This document shows positions 1-14,100 of a DNA stretch of 64,000 nucleotides, in pieces. The translations under genes were made by a program, and so were the position numbers. Each line of letters begins with the position of its first letter. The stretch's first letter is position 1. The stretch spans positions 92,772,347 through 92,836,346 of the forward strand of contig CM072887.1 in the NCBI GenBank assembly GCA_037013685.1, in the 5' to 3' direction. The DNA comes from Acridotheres tristis (Eukaryota > Chordata > Aves > Passeriformes > Sturnidae). The notes beneath the pieces are model-generated. The model was not told the origin of the DNA. It saw only the letters and a list, made by a program, of their open reading frames with translations, and searched no databases.

Positions 1-267
1 AGAAATATTTTTTGGTCTGGAATGGCTTGAAAGAAAAAAAACAAAATGAATGAAGGTGAAAAGTTTTCCAATTATACCTGTTACCAAAGTAACTTTTAAA
101 ATCATGAGTTAAAGCTAAAATACTGATAAAGGAACATATTTATTTTTTTTTATGTATCATAAAGAATAGAATCTGAACACTGTCTAATTATGGTTTTGGT
201 CATGTATTTAAAGTATCACACAAACACAAAGGGACAAAATTATGTAAGCTGCCAAAGATATGTTGGG

Positions 268-1650
268 AATCACAGAATCACAGACTGGGTCAGGTTGGAA
301 GGAACTGCAGTGGGTCACCTGTTCATCCTGGAAAACAGCAGACTGAGGGGAGACCTCACTGTAGTCTGTGACTTCCTCATGAGGGGAAGAGGAGGGGCAG
401 ACCCTGATCTCTTCTCTATGGTCACCAGTGACAGGACCCAAGGGAATGGTCTGAAGCTGTGTCAGCGGAGGTTTAGGTTGGATATCAGGAAAAGGTTCTT
501 AACTTAGAGGGTGGTTGGTTGGACATTGGAACAGGCTCCCCAGGAAAGTGGTCACAGCACCAAGCCTGATAGGGCTCAAGAAGCATTTGGGCATTCTCAG
601 GGATGGTGCTGTGCAGGGACAGGAGTTGGACTCGATGATCTTTGTGGGTCCCTTACAACTAAGCTGATTCTGTGATTCTGTGATCTGGTCAAAGTTCCCA
701 CTCAAGCAGGGTCATCCTAGAGCATACGACACAGGATTCCACAGCTTCTCTGGGCACTCTGATCCAGTGCTCAGTCACCTGCACAGTAAAGAAGTTCTTC
801 CTCATGTTCAGGAGGAGCTTCCTGTGCATCAGTTGCTGCCCATTGCCTCTTGTCCTATTGCTGGGCACCACCAAGAAGAGCCTGGTCCATCCTCTTGACA
901 CCCTCCCTTCAGGTGCTGACAGACATTGATCAGGGCCCCTCTCAGCCATCTCTTCTGGAGGCTGAACAGGCCCAGCTCCCTCAGCCTTTCCTCATAAGAG
1001 AGATGTTCCAGTCCCTTAATCATCTCTGTAGCCCTCCATTGGACCTGCTCCAGGTGCTCCACGTCTCTCTTGTCCCGAGGAGCCCAGAACTGGACACAGC
1101 ACTCCAGATGTGCCTCTCCAGGGCTGAGCAGAAGGACAGGATCACCTCCTGTGCCCTGCTGGCAATGCTCTTCCCAATGCACCCCAGGCTACCTTTGGCC
1201 TTTTGGCCACAAGGACACACTGCTGGCTCATGAGCAGCTTGCTGTCCACCAGGACCCCCAGGTCCTTCTCCACAGAGCTGAGTCCCAGCAGATCAGCCCC
1301 CAGCCTATAATGATTCATGGGGTTGTTCCTACCCAGGTTCAGGACCCTGCATTGGCATTTGCTGAATTTCACAGTTCTTCTCTGCTAATCTCTCCAACCC
1401 ATCGAGGCCCTTCTGAAGGGCTGCACAGCTCTCTGGGGTACCAGACACTCCTCACAGATTTGTGTTGCTGAGGAGGCATCTGCCCCTTCATCCAAGTCAG
1501 GAACAAGTAAGTTTTGGCAAATTAAAAAATACTGAGCCCGGTATTGAACGCTGGGGGACACCACTAGGGACAGGCCTCCAACTATACCCCATGCCACTCA
1601 TTACTACCCTTCGGGATCTGCTGTTTAGCCAGTACTCAATAAACTGAAAA
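268..1650 (-). mobile_element. CR1 LINE fragment, antisense, interrupted by another CR1
   Basis: The 3' tail (CACAGAATCACAGA) begins at about 268. The element is broken near 335 and resumes at about 688 with CTCAAGCAGGGTCATCC. It then runs through the reverse complement of the 3' UTR and end of ORF2 to about 1650. It is 5'-truncated. The reading frame is broken and no functional protein remains. Boundaries are by eye. Confidence 0.85.
335..687 (+). mobile_element. CR1 LINE 3' fragment inserted into an older CR1
   Basis: Plus-strand CR1 3' end: GGTTTAGGTTGGATATCAGG near 470, CTCGATGATCTTTGTGGGTC near 630, then the terminal GATTCTGTGATTCTGTGA ending at about 682. It splits the antisense copy around it and is therefore younger. 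Confidence 0.85.
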
Positions 1651-4509
1651 AGATTTTCAAAACAAGTTTTTAAATCTCTGAAACCACAGATATTATTTTA
1701 AATTGTTAATTAAAAAAGAAGACAGAGCACATAGTCTAGTCCTAATTATGACCCTTCAGGAACCACCTTGCTCAAAATAAAGCCCATGAGGACTGACAGG
1801 AAACTGAGCTGCCATATATTAATACAATAAAAAAATAAATATGGAAAGGCCCTGTACTGTATGTATAGAAATTACTGTTGTCTGATTAACTGTGTTTCAA
1901 CAATAAAAATAGTTATTTTATGTGCTGAAGGTAACTGCTTATAAAACTGCTTATTGAACCTGCTCAACACACAGCAGAAGTACTTCACTTGTAGTTGTTA
2001 CCTTTTACTAAGTATCCCCTTGATGGAATTCCCATGGCTCTATAACTCGTTTTTTCTCTTCCAGTACAGATTCCCACTGATTTGGTGCTGCAGACAACTA
2101 TCCTCCCAACTCCTGCTAACAGCTGGACAGCAGGCACCTCATAACTCATTAAATACTTTGTGCCAGAGGCACCAACCTCTCCAATGTCTTTCTTCTGGAT
2201 CTGGTAAGGCATCCTGTAGCAAAGGAACACATACATGGATTTTCACTGATGGAAAACCTCTCTTACCAGAACGTGTCTCATGGGTGACTCTGTGTATCTC
2301 TAGGGTTTTGTTCCTAGACCTATTGCAGGGAACCTGAGATTCAACTGCTGTTCCTTACAGAGCTCTTAGTTTACTGAAATGTGCAGACTGCCTTTTACTG
2401 TAAAGTGTTTTTACTGCCAAAGCACTTTTGGAATTAGCCTAAGCCCACTGATGTGAACTGATCCAGTCTGTGTCAACGATATTTGGAATCAGGCAGTAGA
2501 GTTCTGTAGTGCTTCACAGTTTGTTTTTGACAACCAATGACTTTTCTTGCATTAAGCTAATTTGCTGAATCTTCTCTTTCCTATATTACATTTAAATGAA
2601 GTAAGACACATTCCAGCTATAAGATATCCTTTCCATCTAATATTCCCCCTCAAAATGCAGCTTGGATTTAGTAATTAATCAGTGATATCCTGCAGAGTCT
2701 ACAGACTATCATGAACACTGAGATTAGACAGTCCTCATTTTTCCCCAAAATCAGCTATGACAATCCAAGAAAGTGAATTTACATAAACAATAAAAAGATT
2801 TTACTGTGCAAGTTCATTAATCCTGACAGTTTCATGGAAGAAGACACTTGAGATGAGTTAAGAAGCTTTAACAACTCTACATAAAGGCAAGTACACTGGC
2901 TGAAAAAGCAGCCAGCATTCTGGAAATGACTAATGAAGTATTACAGCAGAATTCTGCTAGTGGATGCTTCAGTTTATACTGTATAACTAAAGTGCAGCAA
3001 CAGGATATCATAGATGCAGGAGTTATTCTTTGTGAATATGTGACAATATGTAGCTTCTGGGACCATCACACTATTATAAATCCTGTTCACTGAGTCCTGA
3101 TAGTAGTTTATTTGGTGTTTTCTGACTTAAGAAGCAATAGATGCAGTCTGTCAAAGATAGCTAAATAGAAAACCTGTTTTCTCACCTCAAATTGGCAGAT
3201 GCTACAACAATCCTTCTAAAGGCATATATTAGCATTTCCACTGCAGCTACATGAGGTTGTATAACTCTTCTCACTAGCTGAAAAATATTTACTTAAAAAA
3301 CACGTGCAAACAGTGTGGATAAACAGATGGCGGTGGTATCTATTTGATGACAGATTTCTGTCTAAATTATGAGGCAAAGCATATGAAGGATTTTCACTGA
3401 AAGGTTGTAAATGCATTTGACTATGGTTTCAGTCTCTTCTGCTTCATTTTGAGTTTGTTTATCAAAATGTATTTTGGCCAAGTTGGAAAGAAATACAAAA
3501 ACGTTTGCCAATGAGTAGAACTGAATAACTTCCTAATGCTAACTTATCATCTACACTAGGCTTAGCCTTATCATTCTGCTGGGATAACTTAAAGCTAAAG
3601 GTTACCTGATAAGATTAATGGATCATAACAGATCAGCTATAACTTGGTTGCTGGAAAGATCACACATACTAAATTTCTGGTCCTCATAGAAGAAACAAGG
3701 ACTTAATACATTTTTAAGTGGGGAAAAGCTGAGACTCATGGAACATAATTATCATCTTGGCATTAACTCCATATAAGAGGCAAATTCATCATATTCAGCA
3801 TTGAGAAGGGAACTAAGCTGGTTCTAAAAAACTGAAAGTCTCATTCTGACCTCAGCTCTGATTTGTCACAACAGCTTTAAAGGCAGCATCTGTATCTGTA
3901 AAATGAAGTTGATTTAAAAATATACTCAAAATGAAGTTGGAATCTAGGAATGATACTGCTATACATTGCTACCACATCTATCCTACAGAAACATCTTCCC
4001 TATTTTCCTATTAGAATTATACTCTATTTGCGCTACAGTTTACTTTATGTTGCTCTTTTCTTAATGATTAAACATTCGAAAAGTTTTAAATAGGAAGAAG
4101 CAGGAAGAATTCAAGCTCATTTGTGAACCAGAAATTTCTCTGTCTTGTGGATAGAGATCTGTGGAACAAGTTCTTACAGGAATCAAGGATAAGCCTATAT
4201 GTTTTCTGAGGGACTATTCATGCATTTTACTAAACAAACTTTCAGAAGTGCTTAAATTCTCCAAAGGTGAGGGCAGTATAAGACAAGCTATCAGAGAAGC
4301 TGAACTGTTTAACTGCCACAGTGTTGTTTTAAAAAAGGTCTTTGGACGCCTAACAATGAGAAACATTACAGACCAGACCTAAAGCAATTACTAAAAAACT
4401 GCAATATCGAGAGTGATTTTTTAAACCAAGTATGAAGGTGCTTTTATCTACCATACCTGTGAAAAAATATCTGTATTTACTAAGTAAAGAACTCTGACTC
4501 AGACATGGT
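1651..4509. other. Intergenic, 3' flank of SH3YL1
   Basis: AT-rich sequence between the nested CR1s and the SH3YL1 3' end. I see no exon, RNA gene or recognisable repeat. Open frames here (for example 1954-2337) show no family resemblance. Confidence 0.6.
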
Positions 4510-4904
4510 TTGAAGCAAATTTAAGAGCATTTATTAAGGAGACCATAAATTACAATTTAATAAAAATCAACATTTTTTCCAGCATATCTAATTCTAAACG
4601 GTTCCAAATTTTTCCCTCATGTGAAAAATTAATACATATAGCAAGACAGAATTGAAACTATACACAAATTGGATTACTTTTTATGGGCAACTTGTCAAAA
4701 ATAAAACACTCATAAATTGACTATGACCTACTGTTTACTTAAGAAATAAATTTAGGGGAAAGTTATGGTCATCCAAAGCACTTAATATTTTTTTTTTGTT
4801 AGAATAGTATTGATCAAAAATCTCATTTTAATAAAATCTGAAAAGTTAAAATCTATTTTTCAGTGTAAATATATTACTACCTCAACATTTTATTCTGTAC
4901 AAAT
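4510..4904 (-). other. SH3YL1: SH3YL1 3' UTR (approximate)
   Basis: AT-rich sequence follows the TGA with no open frame. The nearest plausible minus-strand AATAAA is at 4535-4530, giving a 3' UTR of about 0.4 kb. An AATAAA at 4894-4889 is only about 10 nt after the stop and is unlikely to be the main signal. The cleavage point is inferred. Confidence 0.45.
4530..4535 (-). terminator. SH3YL1: Candidate SH3YL1 polyadenylation signal AATAAA
   Basis: TTTATT on the plus strand reads AATAAA in the direction of the gene, 370 nt past the stop. The sequence after it on the minus strand contains a CA and U/G-rich bases. It is the only canonical hexamer at a suitable distance, but there is no transcript evidence. 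Confidence 0.4.
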
Positions 4905-5104
4905 TCAGTTGTTACTTATGGCAACATAATTGGCTGGAAAGATGCCAGTTTTTCCTCCTATGCTTCCTTCCCACCAATCAAACTGGGAATTTGTTTTAGT
5001 TGTCACTGTGATTCTGTCTCCAGCTTTGAAAGTCAAGTCACCTGGCTGTTGTCCTTCAAATGAATAAAGTGCTGTCACTTCTACTGGATCACTCCGAGAG
5101 TTAT
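4905..5104 (-). CDS. SH3YL1: SH3YL1 exon 10, SH3 domain and stop (residues 276-341)
   Basis: This last coding exon has acceptor AATTTCAG and 200 nt to TGA at 4907-4905. It holds a complete SH3 domain: ALYSF at 287-291, QPGDLTF near 295-301, GDRI at 304-307, the WW pair at 319-320 (DWWEG) and PANYV at 332-336. These are the hallmark ligand-groove residues, so the fold should bind PxxP peptides. The end SNN differs from the human C-terminus. Confidence 0.97.
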
Positions 5105-8100
5105 CTGAAATTAAAGAAATTAAACAAAAAGGAAATTACTAATGTCAGCACACACACTAAGTTCTTAAATTCTTAAATGACAGTAGAGAAGGGTGAAAAA
5201 AACACTAAAATAAACTATATAAGCATATAAACCACTGATGAAAAATCCCCTCCATTTCCACTAGAAACCTGGGTGAGTGAAATTTGAATTCCAGCCTATC
5301 AGCAGTATATTTAATAAAAAAAAATACTCTTTGCAAAGTATAGATCAGCCATTTTTCTGTATGCCTCATATGGTCAGAGACAATGGGAACAAAAGTGGTA
5401 TGTTGAAGAAAGTATGAATGTTTCCTGAATGACTGCTATCAGAGCCACTGCTCAGGTTTGAGTTTTGGTTTGTGTTCTCTGTGACAGCTTCTCCATGGAA
5501 ACTGCAAAACTCAAAGGAAAAAATTTGATTTTTTAATCAAAAATTAGGATATAGGATGGCAAAATTCAAAATATCCACAGCACTTCCCTTCTTGTTCCAT
5601 AGGTTTTGCAGTGCCTGGGATTTTGGTGTATCTCAGACAAAACAGAACACACAAAATGTGCCAGTGAAAAGAACTGATTATAGTTTGATGCACTGGAAGT
5701 AACTTGGTTTGTATAGTGGAATTTTTGACCACGTATACAAATGGCTTTTATTCTCTTTACACTAGTCTCTTACATAACTTTTTCAGTCCTTGGCTGGGGT
5801 TGGAATCATGCCATGAGGCTTCTAAACTAGTTTTAAACCTTTCAAAATCTTGGATACTATTATCCACTCTCCATTCCTGTAGAAAAATTTTAGCCAATAT
5901 TTATTATTTAGCCAATGTTTATTACCACTGAACTTTTAATCTGAGTATCTTCAATTTTACAATAATTATATTTTATCTCAACTCCTTTAACTGTCTGAGC
6001 TGTAGGAGGTAGTTGCTCTAGATTAATGTCGATTTAGAAAACAGTTAAATCTCTCACATGAGTGAATCTAAAAGTGAAAAATTGAAGGTGCAATGGAAGA
6101 TTAGTTAAGAGGAAACACTGTTGACACAGTCAGGTAGAGAGATTTCAGGATGTATTGCTCATATGGACATGATGGCTGCATAAATGCTCAAGCATGCTAG
6201 ATTAAAGGCTTTTAGAATTTGCTGCACCTTCTTGCTGTCAAAACTGTTGCGAAAGGGGAAACCCAACCTCTCACTAGTCTACACATTGCAAGCAGAGAGA
6301 TAGAAAGCGTGGTGAGAGAAGCATTGATTCAACTTTTTAATGTTGTTTTTTGGAGTCTGTCTTCAGCAATTGGTACCCACAGATTTTTTTTTCTGGTTGC
6401 TTTTATCATTTAAAAAGAAAGAGGAAAATTTCTTTCCCTAAGGCTCACAAAGTATAGCCAAAGAAGAACAGTGGACCACAAATGTATGCATAAAGAGCAC
6501 AGGATTTTTTTCCCCAGCATCTGTCAATATATATGTTCATTCTACAGGTTAATGCTTTCTCTTCATTATCTGCATTTTTAGCAATCACCAAAGACTAATA
6601 GAAAAGTATTTGGCCAAGAGCTGGGAGAGATTTCATTGCAGAGAAGTCAAACGCCATCTTTCTTGATCACACAATATCTCTCTCCTGATATCTATAGTCA
6701 TGATCTAAAGTCATACACAACACTATTTCTTTTACTGTGAAAATAAAACCAAATTTATCAGGTCCATATCTCCATCAGTAACTCCTACAAAAAACACAGC
6801 ATTACAGCTTCTCTAAATAGCTCTTTTACTGTCACATCCGAAACCCTGACAGACTGAATATTCAGCAATTACATTATTGTCCTCCAAGAATTCAAGATTT
6901 GATGCAGTTGGGATGGTATGATATGCTCTCATGCACAGTGTGGTTTGAAGCTAGATATTTTGATTGAGGAAATCATAGAAAAACCCACAGAAGTAAAACA
7001 TCAACTTTTTACTCCTAGCACTAACTGAGAAATTGTCAGAAAATACTGTGGCACAGAACTCTTTAGGTGCTATGGCATGAAAATGGTTATGACTCAGTTC
7101 CATATAAAAAGGAAGAAGGGGTGTGTTTTACTCTGTGCCATATTCAGGCAGCACACATGGGTAAAGTGCATTTATATGCTACAGTGAAGCCACAAAATTC
7201 CTATGCTTTGAGTTCTTAAACCTAGGTGTTTCCATCATGTAAATGAATAATCACTCAAAGAGAATTGGAGTTATGATATATTTAAAACTTCCCAAAAAAT
7301 ATATGGAAAAGGTAGATATTTTACAGAGCAAAAGAAAAGACTGAACGTACTAAAAGTGAGGTGAGAGCTTCTTTTAATTACATTCAAAAAAGAGCTGTCA
7401 AGACTACTATAATATGCTGCATTCATAGCAATGGTAAGTAACTAAGAGTTACCACCTCCATGGCTTAACCTGCATAAAGACTATAATTCCTCTTACACAA
7501 ACTGTTGAGTATTCTGAAATTGGCTCTGTAAAAGTAGGAAGAAAAATGAAAGGAAATATGACACAAATTAAAGCACGAAAGGGTGGAAAAAAGGATCCAC
7601 ATGAGATATCAAAGGGTAGGAGTGTATTCAATGCACCACTCCCATGCCTCCAAATACTGTTTGTTCTGTCATATGAAAAATATTGTTTTATGTGTTTCTC
7701 TTCCCATTTTTGTCTCTATACATGTGCATCTTTCCAAACATAGAGAAAACTCAAAGCACTACAGCTGAATATGAACACTGAGTTCTGTGTCCTTGCCCAT
7801 TTTCTACCTGCAACCATTTAAAAGCATTTTTCATCTTCATGTCTGTCAGTTCTTTCAAAGCCATTTCTACTTAATTTTCCCTAGCAGACTTTTCCCATAC
7901 TATAGTTTTGTTTCATTTTATTTCTCATAAAGATTCCAATTTCTCTGCTTTAATTCTATAGTTTTGTACCACAGTGCAGATAAAATGCATATTTTTTGCC
8001 TCCAGAGTTCAGCATCCCATGCTTCATATTTACATGGATCATCCTAACAAAGAGATATGTTAAATGAGTGCACCATTACAAAATCTACCACATAGATTAT

Positions 8101-11100
8101 AAGGAGGATCTATTTTGTGTTCTCATTTCCCAATTTCAGTTTTACATAGAAGGGTATTAAATACAGTTGTTATATTCCACATGAAGATTGCTGAATGCAT
8201 ATACAGAAACGACAGTTGCAGCTCACACAAGATGGTGCTACAGTGCTACATACAGCATATGATATTAAAATCACTGAGATTCATGAGTATGCACACTGCA
8301 AGAAAAATAAACTACATTGTGGAAAATCCTTATTTGTTATTGCTATCTGAATACACACTTCCACAGTGGTCAAAACAGAAATATAGACATTTTGGTTGAA
8401 GACAAATTAGTACAGTAGCCAGCATATATATTCAATGCTCCAGCATACATAGGTATGGCATGTGCTTGATGACAAACTTCTCTGACCACAATATCCTTCC
8501 ATTTTATTTATCTTTACATACCACAATGATTTGAAGGTTTTGTGAAGGACCGCTGCTACAGATAAGACTTGGTGGGGTATAAACTAGAGTGAATTTATGA
8601 CCTCTTGGGTGTGCTACAATACAGCTCCAGAGTGAATGAAAGAGCAATAAAACTATTTTTAATTATGGCACATTTATCAGATAATAAAAGCATTTTCTAT
8701 AAAGTTGCTGTAGAACACATACGTTGTCTATACTTCTGTGACTCAGTTAAGAGTGCCAGTCTTTGACTACAGGTCCAGCTGGCACAAACTGGCCACATAC
8801 ATACCAGTAACACTGACCAGAGAGATGAGCCACATGCAAACTGCCTGGTTCCTATACTGGAGTAACAACTAAACCACATCTTGGAATTATATGGGAAAGT
8901 GCAAGGTGAGAATAATGCCATTATAAGAATAAGGCATTTTCTAACAATACAACCACATAAGTAAATGACTTACAATGCTTGGGCCCAAGCCTTTGCACTG
9001 TTTAATTTACTAGTAGATATAGTAGCCACTAGTTTCACATTCTAATGAGCTTATAAAAGATTAGTAAAGCCATAGACTGTTTCTAAGAGTGTCTTTTAGG
9101 GAAGAATAGGCATTTCTAATAATTTTGGCTTGAGCTTATGATACTTTCAAAACCCATGTCTAAGTTGGAAGACAGAATAGTTGGAACACAGTTCAGCTGT
9201 GGGCCTCAAATTTAATTTTACTCGCATAGATGCATATATCCCCAGCCATCTAATTCCTGATGCTGAATATCTTGCAGAAGACGTGCTGCTTTTTGCCATA
9301 GACACAGCAATAAAACCAAAGTAAGTTTCATGTACTTGAGGTTAGTGGTGAGATTGCTAAACATCCACTTTGGAAATTTTGCTAACTGTCAGTAATTTGA
9401 AAGCTAGCATGATTTTGTGAGTTGTCTGTGCACTGATATAATAGTTTGATGCCAAACGGCAACTAAGTGCCACATACACCTCACTCTCTGGCCCCTCAGT
9501 GGGATGTGAAAGAGAACTGGAGAGCTAAAAGTAAAAAAACTCGTGGACTCATGGGTTGAGATAAGATCACTAAAATAATTTAATTTTTTTTTTTATTAAA
9601 ATGTAATGAAAATAACAAGAAGAGAGAAAAATAAAACCCAAGAAAAGCAGGTGATGCAAATGAACTGCAATTGCTCACCACCAATCAGATGATGCTCAGC
9701 CTGTTGCAAGCAGTGGCCCCCCCAGGTTTATATACTGAGCATGACCCCGTGGTATATCCCTTTACCCAGCTGGGGTCAGCTGTCCAAGCTGTAATAGAAT
9801 TCTCATTTCTTAAATGGAAACCTAGAAAACTAAGCAACCACATGGACCCTGTTTGTGCAGAAGTAAGATAAAACCAACAAACAGACCAAATGATGGAAAA
9901 CAACAAACAGATTAGGCAGATGCAAAAATCTGTGCTTTTGAAAACAAACATATCAAGTATCACAAGGTTTAGTATACTGTTCAGAGGCATTGAAAGGATG
10001 AGGTATTGCTCATAGGTTTAGTATGAGAGATATAACTAACACTGAACAGACAAATATTGGTTCTTTACCCATCATGGGCTTTTGCTTGGAAAGGGTTAGT
10101 ACAGAGTTTATAATCAGAATTCAGGAAAAAATCCAAAGTAGGTTAAAGAACTATTACTGGTCAATTACTGGGTCCATTGCAAATTGGAGTAAAAATGATA
10201 GTTGGTGCCATTAACAATGGAGATTTGACAGGAAATTTTAATGCCAACCTTAGAAAATAGTCTGGATAACACCACCTGCTAAGATGTGTGCTAAGACTTA
10301 CCACTGTGAGTGTAAATACTGCATGTATATCTTTATTGCTTACACTAAAGTGCCTGAAGGATGTATGCCCTAAATGATCATATTAAAAAGGAAGACTAGG
10401 GCTTGTGATAGGAGGAACTGAAGAACTAAATTTCTGACGAGAAATGCAGCAGAATTGGGCCATGATGATGCCTAAAGGCAGGCAGAGAAATGGTTAAAGT
10501 TCAACTTTGAAGTAGGTAGGTGAACCACTAAGTTAAACCTGTGATGCTAACAAGATTGAGATGAAAGCTAGATCTGTCAGGGGCTGCTTTAGGTTCTGCC
10601 CGAGCTTAAAGACATACTTAACATGAAAGCCAGTGAGGGAATGTAAAAGATGGACAAAATGATAGGGCAGGAAATTAACTTTGAAGCAAGAACTGAATCT
10701 AGATGACAGTAAAGAAATACTGAATTTGCAAAGGTCAGAGAGAAGGATGTTGCAACAACTGATTCATAACAGGAAAAAAGCGTGGACAAAAGTGGAGACA
10801 GAAAGAAAAGGTTGCATCTTTAAAATGGTACTCAACATCTATAGGTCTCATTGCTCCTGTAGTGAAAGTGAAAACTTCCAAAGAAATTCAAGTTGAAGAA
10901 CACATTAGCTGTGCAGTGATCAGCAAGAAGGTTTTTTTTTGTTTTTTTTTTCTTTTTCTTTTTTTTTTTTTTTTAATGAGGGGATAACCATGAAGGAAGA
11001 AATCAGCAAATGAAAAACGGAAGGGAGAGGAAAGCAAGAGAACTCTGGAGCCTCAGAAAGGTGAAGTACAAGAACAGGAGAAGTATTAGTAATGTAGCAG

Positions 11101-14100
11101 AGCCACTCTTGTATCTGAAGGCTGAGATTAATGTAAAATGTGTGATAAACCTAGACAACACAGAGCTAAGGGGTCAAATCCATTTAGAAGAATCTTAACA
11201 AAGTTACAGGAACTAATAAAAAAAATTAATGGAATGTGTACATAATTTAAAGAAACGTAAATATAAGACAGAGATTTTGAAAATGAATGAATGTATTCCA
11301 TGTCACAGAGCTCTAAAGGCAGAGTCAAATTAGAATTCAACATAATACAGTACTGAATATAGATATTACTCATTAGTTAGACAATCATTAATTGAACAAA
11401 AAGTCATTAGTTTCATAAACTGCTTAGATACTAGTGGGTTTTCAAAGGAGAGAAGCCTATGCATACAATAATGGAACCTATTTTAAGGTTACAAAAAGAA
11501 AAAGCAAAACAAAACAAAATAAAAAAACACCCACAAAAAACCAAAAAAAACCCCCAAACCTCCAAAAAACCCATAGCAAACAGAAGACCAGAGGGATGCA
11601 AAGTTAAGAGGGAAGATAAAGATGTCTTTGTGATTAGGGCTTTGATCTGTTCACTGACCATAAAAAATACTAGTACATGAAGTAAATGGTGCAGCTGTTT
11701 CAAAGAGACTAAGAAAACAAGCCTAAAACTGACCTGTCGATATTAATTTAGAAAATATTCAAGAAAGGCATAAATCAGGTTGAAGTCAAAGCATTAATTA
11801 TGTACCAGACTACTGATAAAGAGAAATTGGATGGTTCATTGTCTGATACAACACTAATTTAACTCTGTGTTGCTCTTTTCTCCAAAGAATCATGAAACTT
11901 AAACTACCAAAGCCTCAGTGATACAGTACCTTTTTCAAGAATGAGACAAATCCAACATCTTAGTTATTTATGATCAGTCATACTGGGGAGTATCGACCTT
12001 TTACTATATCTAAACTTACCCTCTTGGTTTTCTTTATATTTGAAGTCTATTTCTGAACTATTATGTAGAAAAGCAGCTAAGAAAGAGATTTGATTTCTTA
12101 GGTGAATTGCATCAGGGACAGTCAAAAAACATTCGAAGGGAACTGAGAAGAGAGTGTGGCAGTAAAATGTAAGGTTTAGTGCTGGGTTTTTGAGGAAACC
12201 ACTAATCATTCCAACATACCAGTTTCCTGAAAGCTGTTCAGTCCCTTACTGCTAAGGATCTCACAACTTATCTCACTCTTACATTCTTTTAATTGCTTTA
12301 AAAACTTTTAAAACAGGAAAGAATACTAGTTTTAAATTTAAAATATATGAATTATAGTAGTCTTGATCATAATAAGTCTGATAAATTGCACTCTGAGTTA
12401 TAAGAAAGAAAAAAATTGAAGATACTTTGTTAATATTCTAAAACCAATCTACATCTTTGATAATCGAAAATGAAAGTTGTGTCAGTATCTGAAAGAATAC
12501 ATGTAGGCAATTAAACTTGTCTCCTTAGAAACAAAGCAATGGAAATAATTTCATTTATGTTATGAAAGTCAAATTTTCACTAAATAACTCTGAAAACACA
12601 GAAAAAGATACTCTCATATGTAAAGAAACAAAGTTTAAAAAGTACAGAATTCTACATTTATTACTACATGCACATATAAAATATCAATCTCTTTTTACAA
12701 CTAATTTTTTCACTTTTCGACTTTAGAAAGCAATCAAAATTATGAAAACTGCATCAGTTTTCTGTTATTTAAATAAGTATTCTGTTATTTAAATAGAAAA
12801 TACATAGTTTGCAATGGGTGTGACTACCATTTTGATTATCTTCTTAAATTTAAAAACCTCTTGCATATATTATGTAATACTTTTATGAAAAAGGACTGGA
12901 TCATTTACTTTCTGGAATGTAAACAAAAAAAGAAAAATTCCAAACTAATGAAATATTTAAACAACACTACCTCAAAATGTCCCTTTATGACTACATTCAA
13001 TAATGAGAACATGGCAGAGGCAGTATCTCATTCCATACGACTTTTCAAAAACTGGCACCTTGGAGATTAAGATGTCGTTGAGTATAGTTCACTGAATATG
13101 TATACTTTTTAATATTTAATGGATGAAGAAGTTTAATGCAAATAATATTGCATGTTCTGATGATGTCTCAATTTCAAGGCTTTACCATTTGTAAGTGGTT
13201 TCTAACAAATTTAGGTAGTGTCAGTTTTGGCTCAAAGTTGCAGCTCAGAGCCATAAAGGTGATGTTGAATGCATGTTCACAGCTGGGATGCACAAAAGTT
13301 AAGTCAAATTACTGAGTTATCTAAGTTACACCATCATGATAAGCAGAAATAAAACACATTATAATGTTGAGATTCACTTATTGGGAAATATCCATTCTCA
13401 GGTTTTACCATTCACTATGTCTAAAAGCCTGAATAGGCCTAAAACAGCAGCATCTTGGGAAAGTGGCAAATGATCTGTTTATGAAGGAAATGAAGTAAGG
13501 AAAGTCAGAGAAAGGATGAAAGAAGTGCCGTGTGAATTACTACACAGAGAATAAGAGGTCAATAAATTAAAAGATTTCATGGCTTTCTTCTCTCGTGACA
13601 AGACAAAACAGCAGCCAGTGAGGACCAGGGAAAATGGAGTAAAGAAGAACCATATTGTAGAGTATTATACACTGTGACTCTGCAGAAATTAACTTTTCAA
13701 CTCCTATATAGCAACATTCTAATGGTTACTTAGAAAAAATCTTCAAGCAACTCCCATTTAGAAAGAAAAATAGTAGCCTGTTTTCTAAATGAAAAAAAAT
13801 TCAGTTCTTGAATCACACCAGTATACAGATGAGCTCTTTTCTCTACTCAATGTGCTCATTTTCCATATTCTAAGCTCTCACCTCTCAGCTTTTAGCTTAA
13901 GAAAAAAGGGTTTTATCTCAACTTCTAGAGCAGAAGAGATGTATACTTACAAATTTAATTTTAGTTGTTTCTGGACAAATAACAAACCAAGTGCTTGTTC
14001 AACCAAGCCTTACAAGTGAAATCTCAAATGTCCTATTCACATTAAACTACTAATTTCCTTAATGGCCTTTTTAATTTTGTTTTTTTAAATGTAGACTCAT

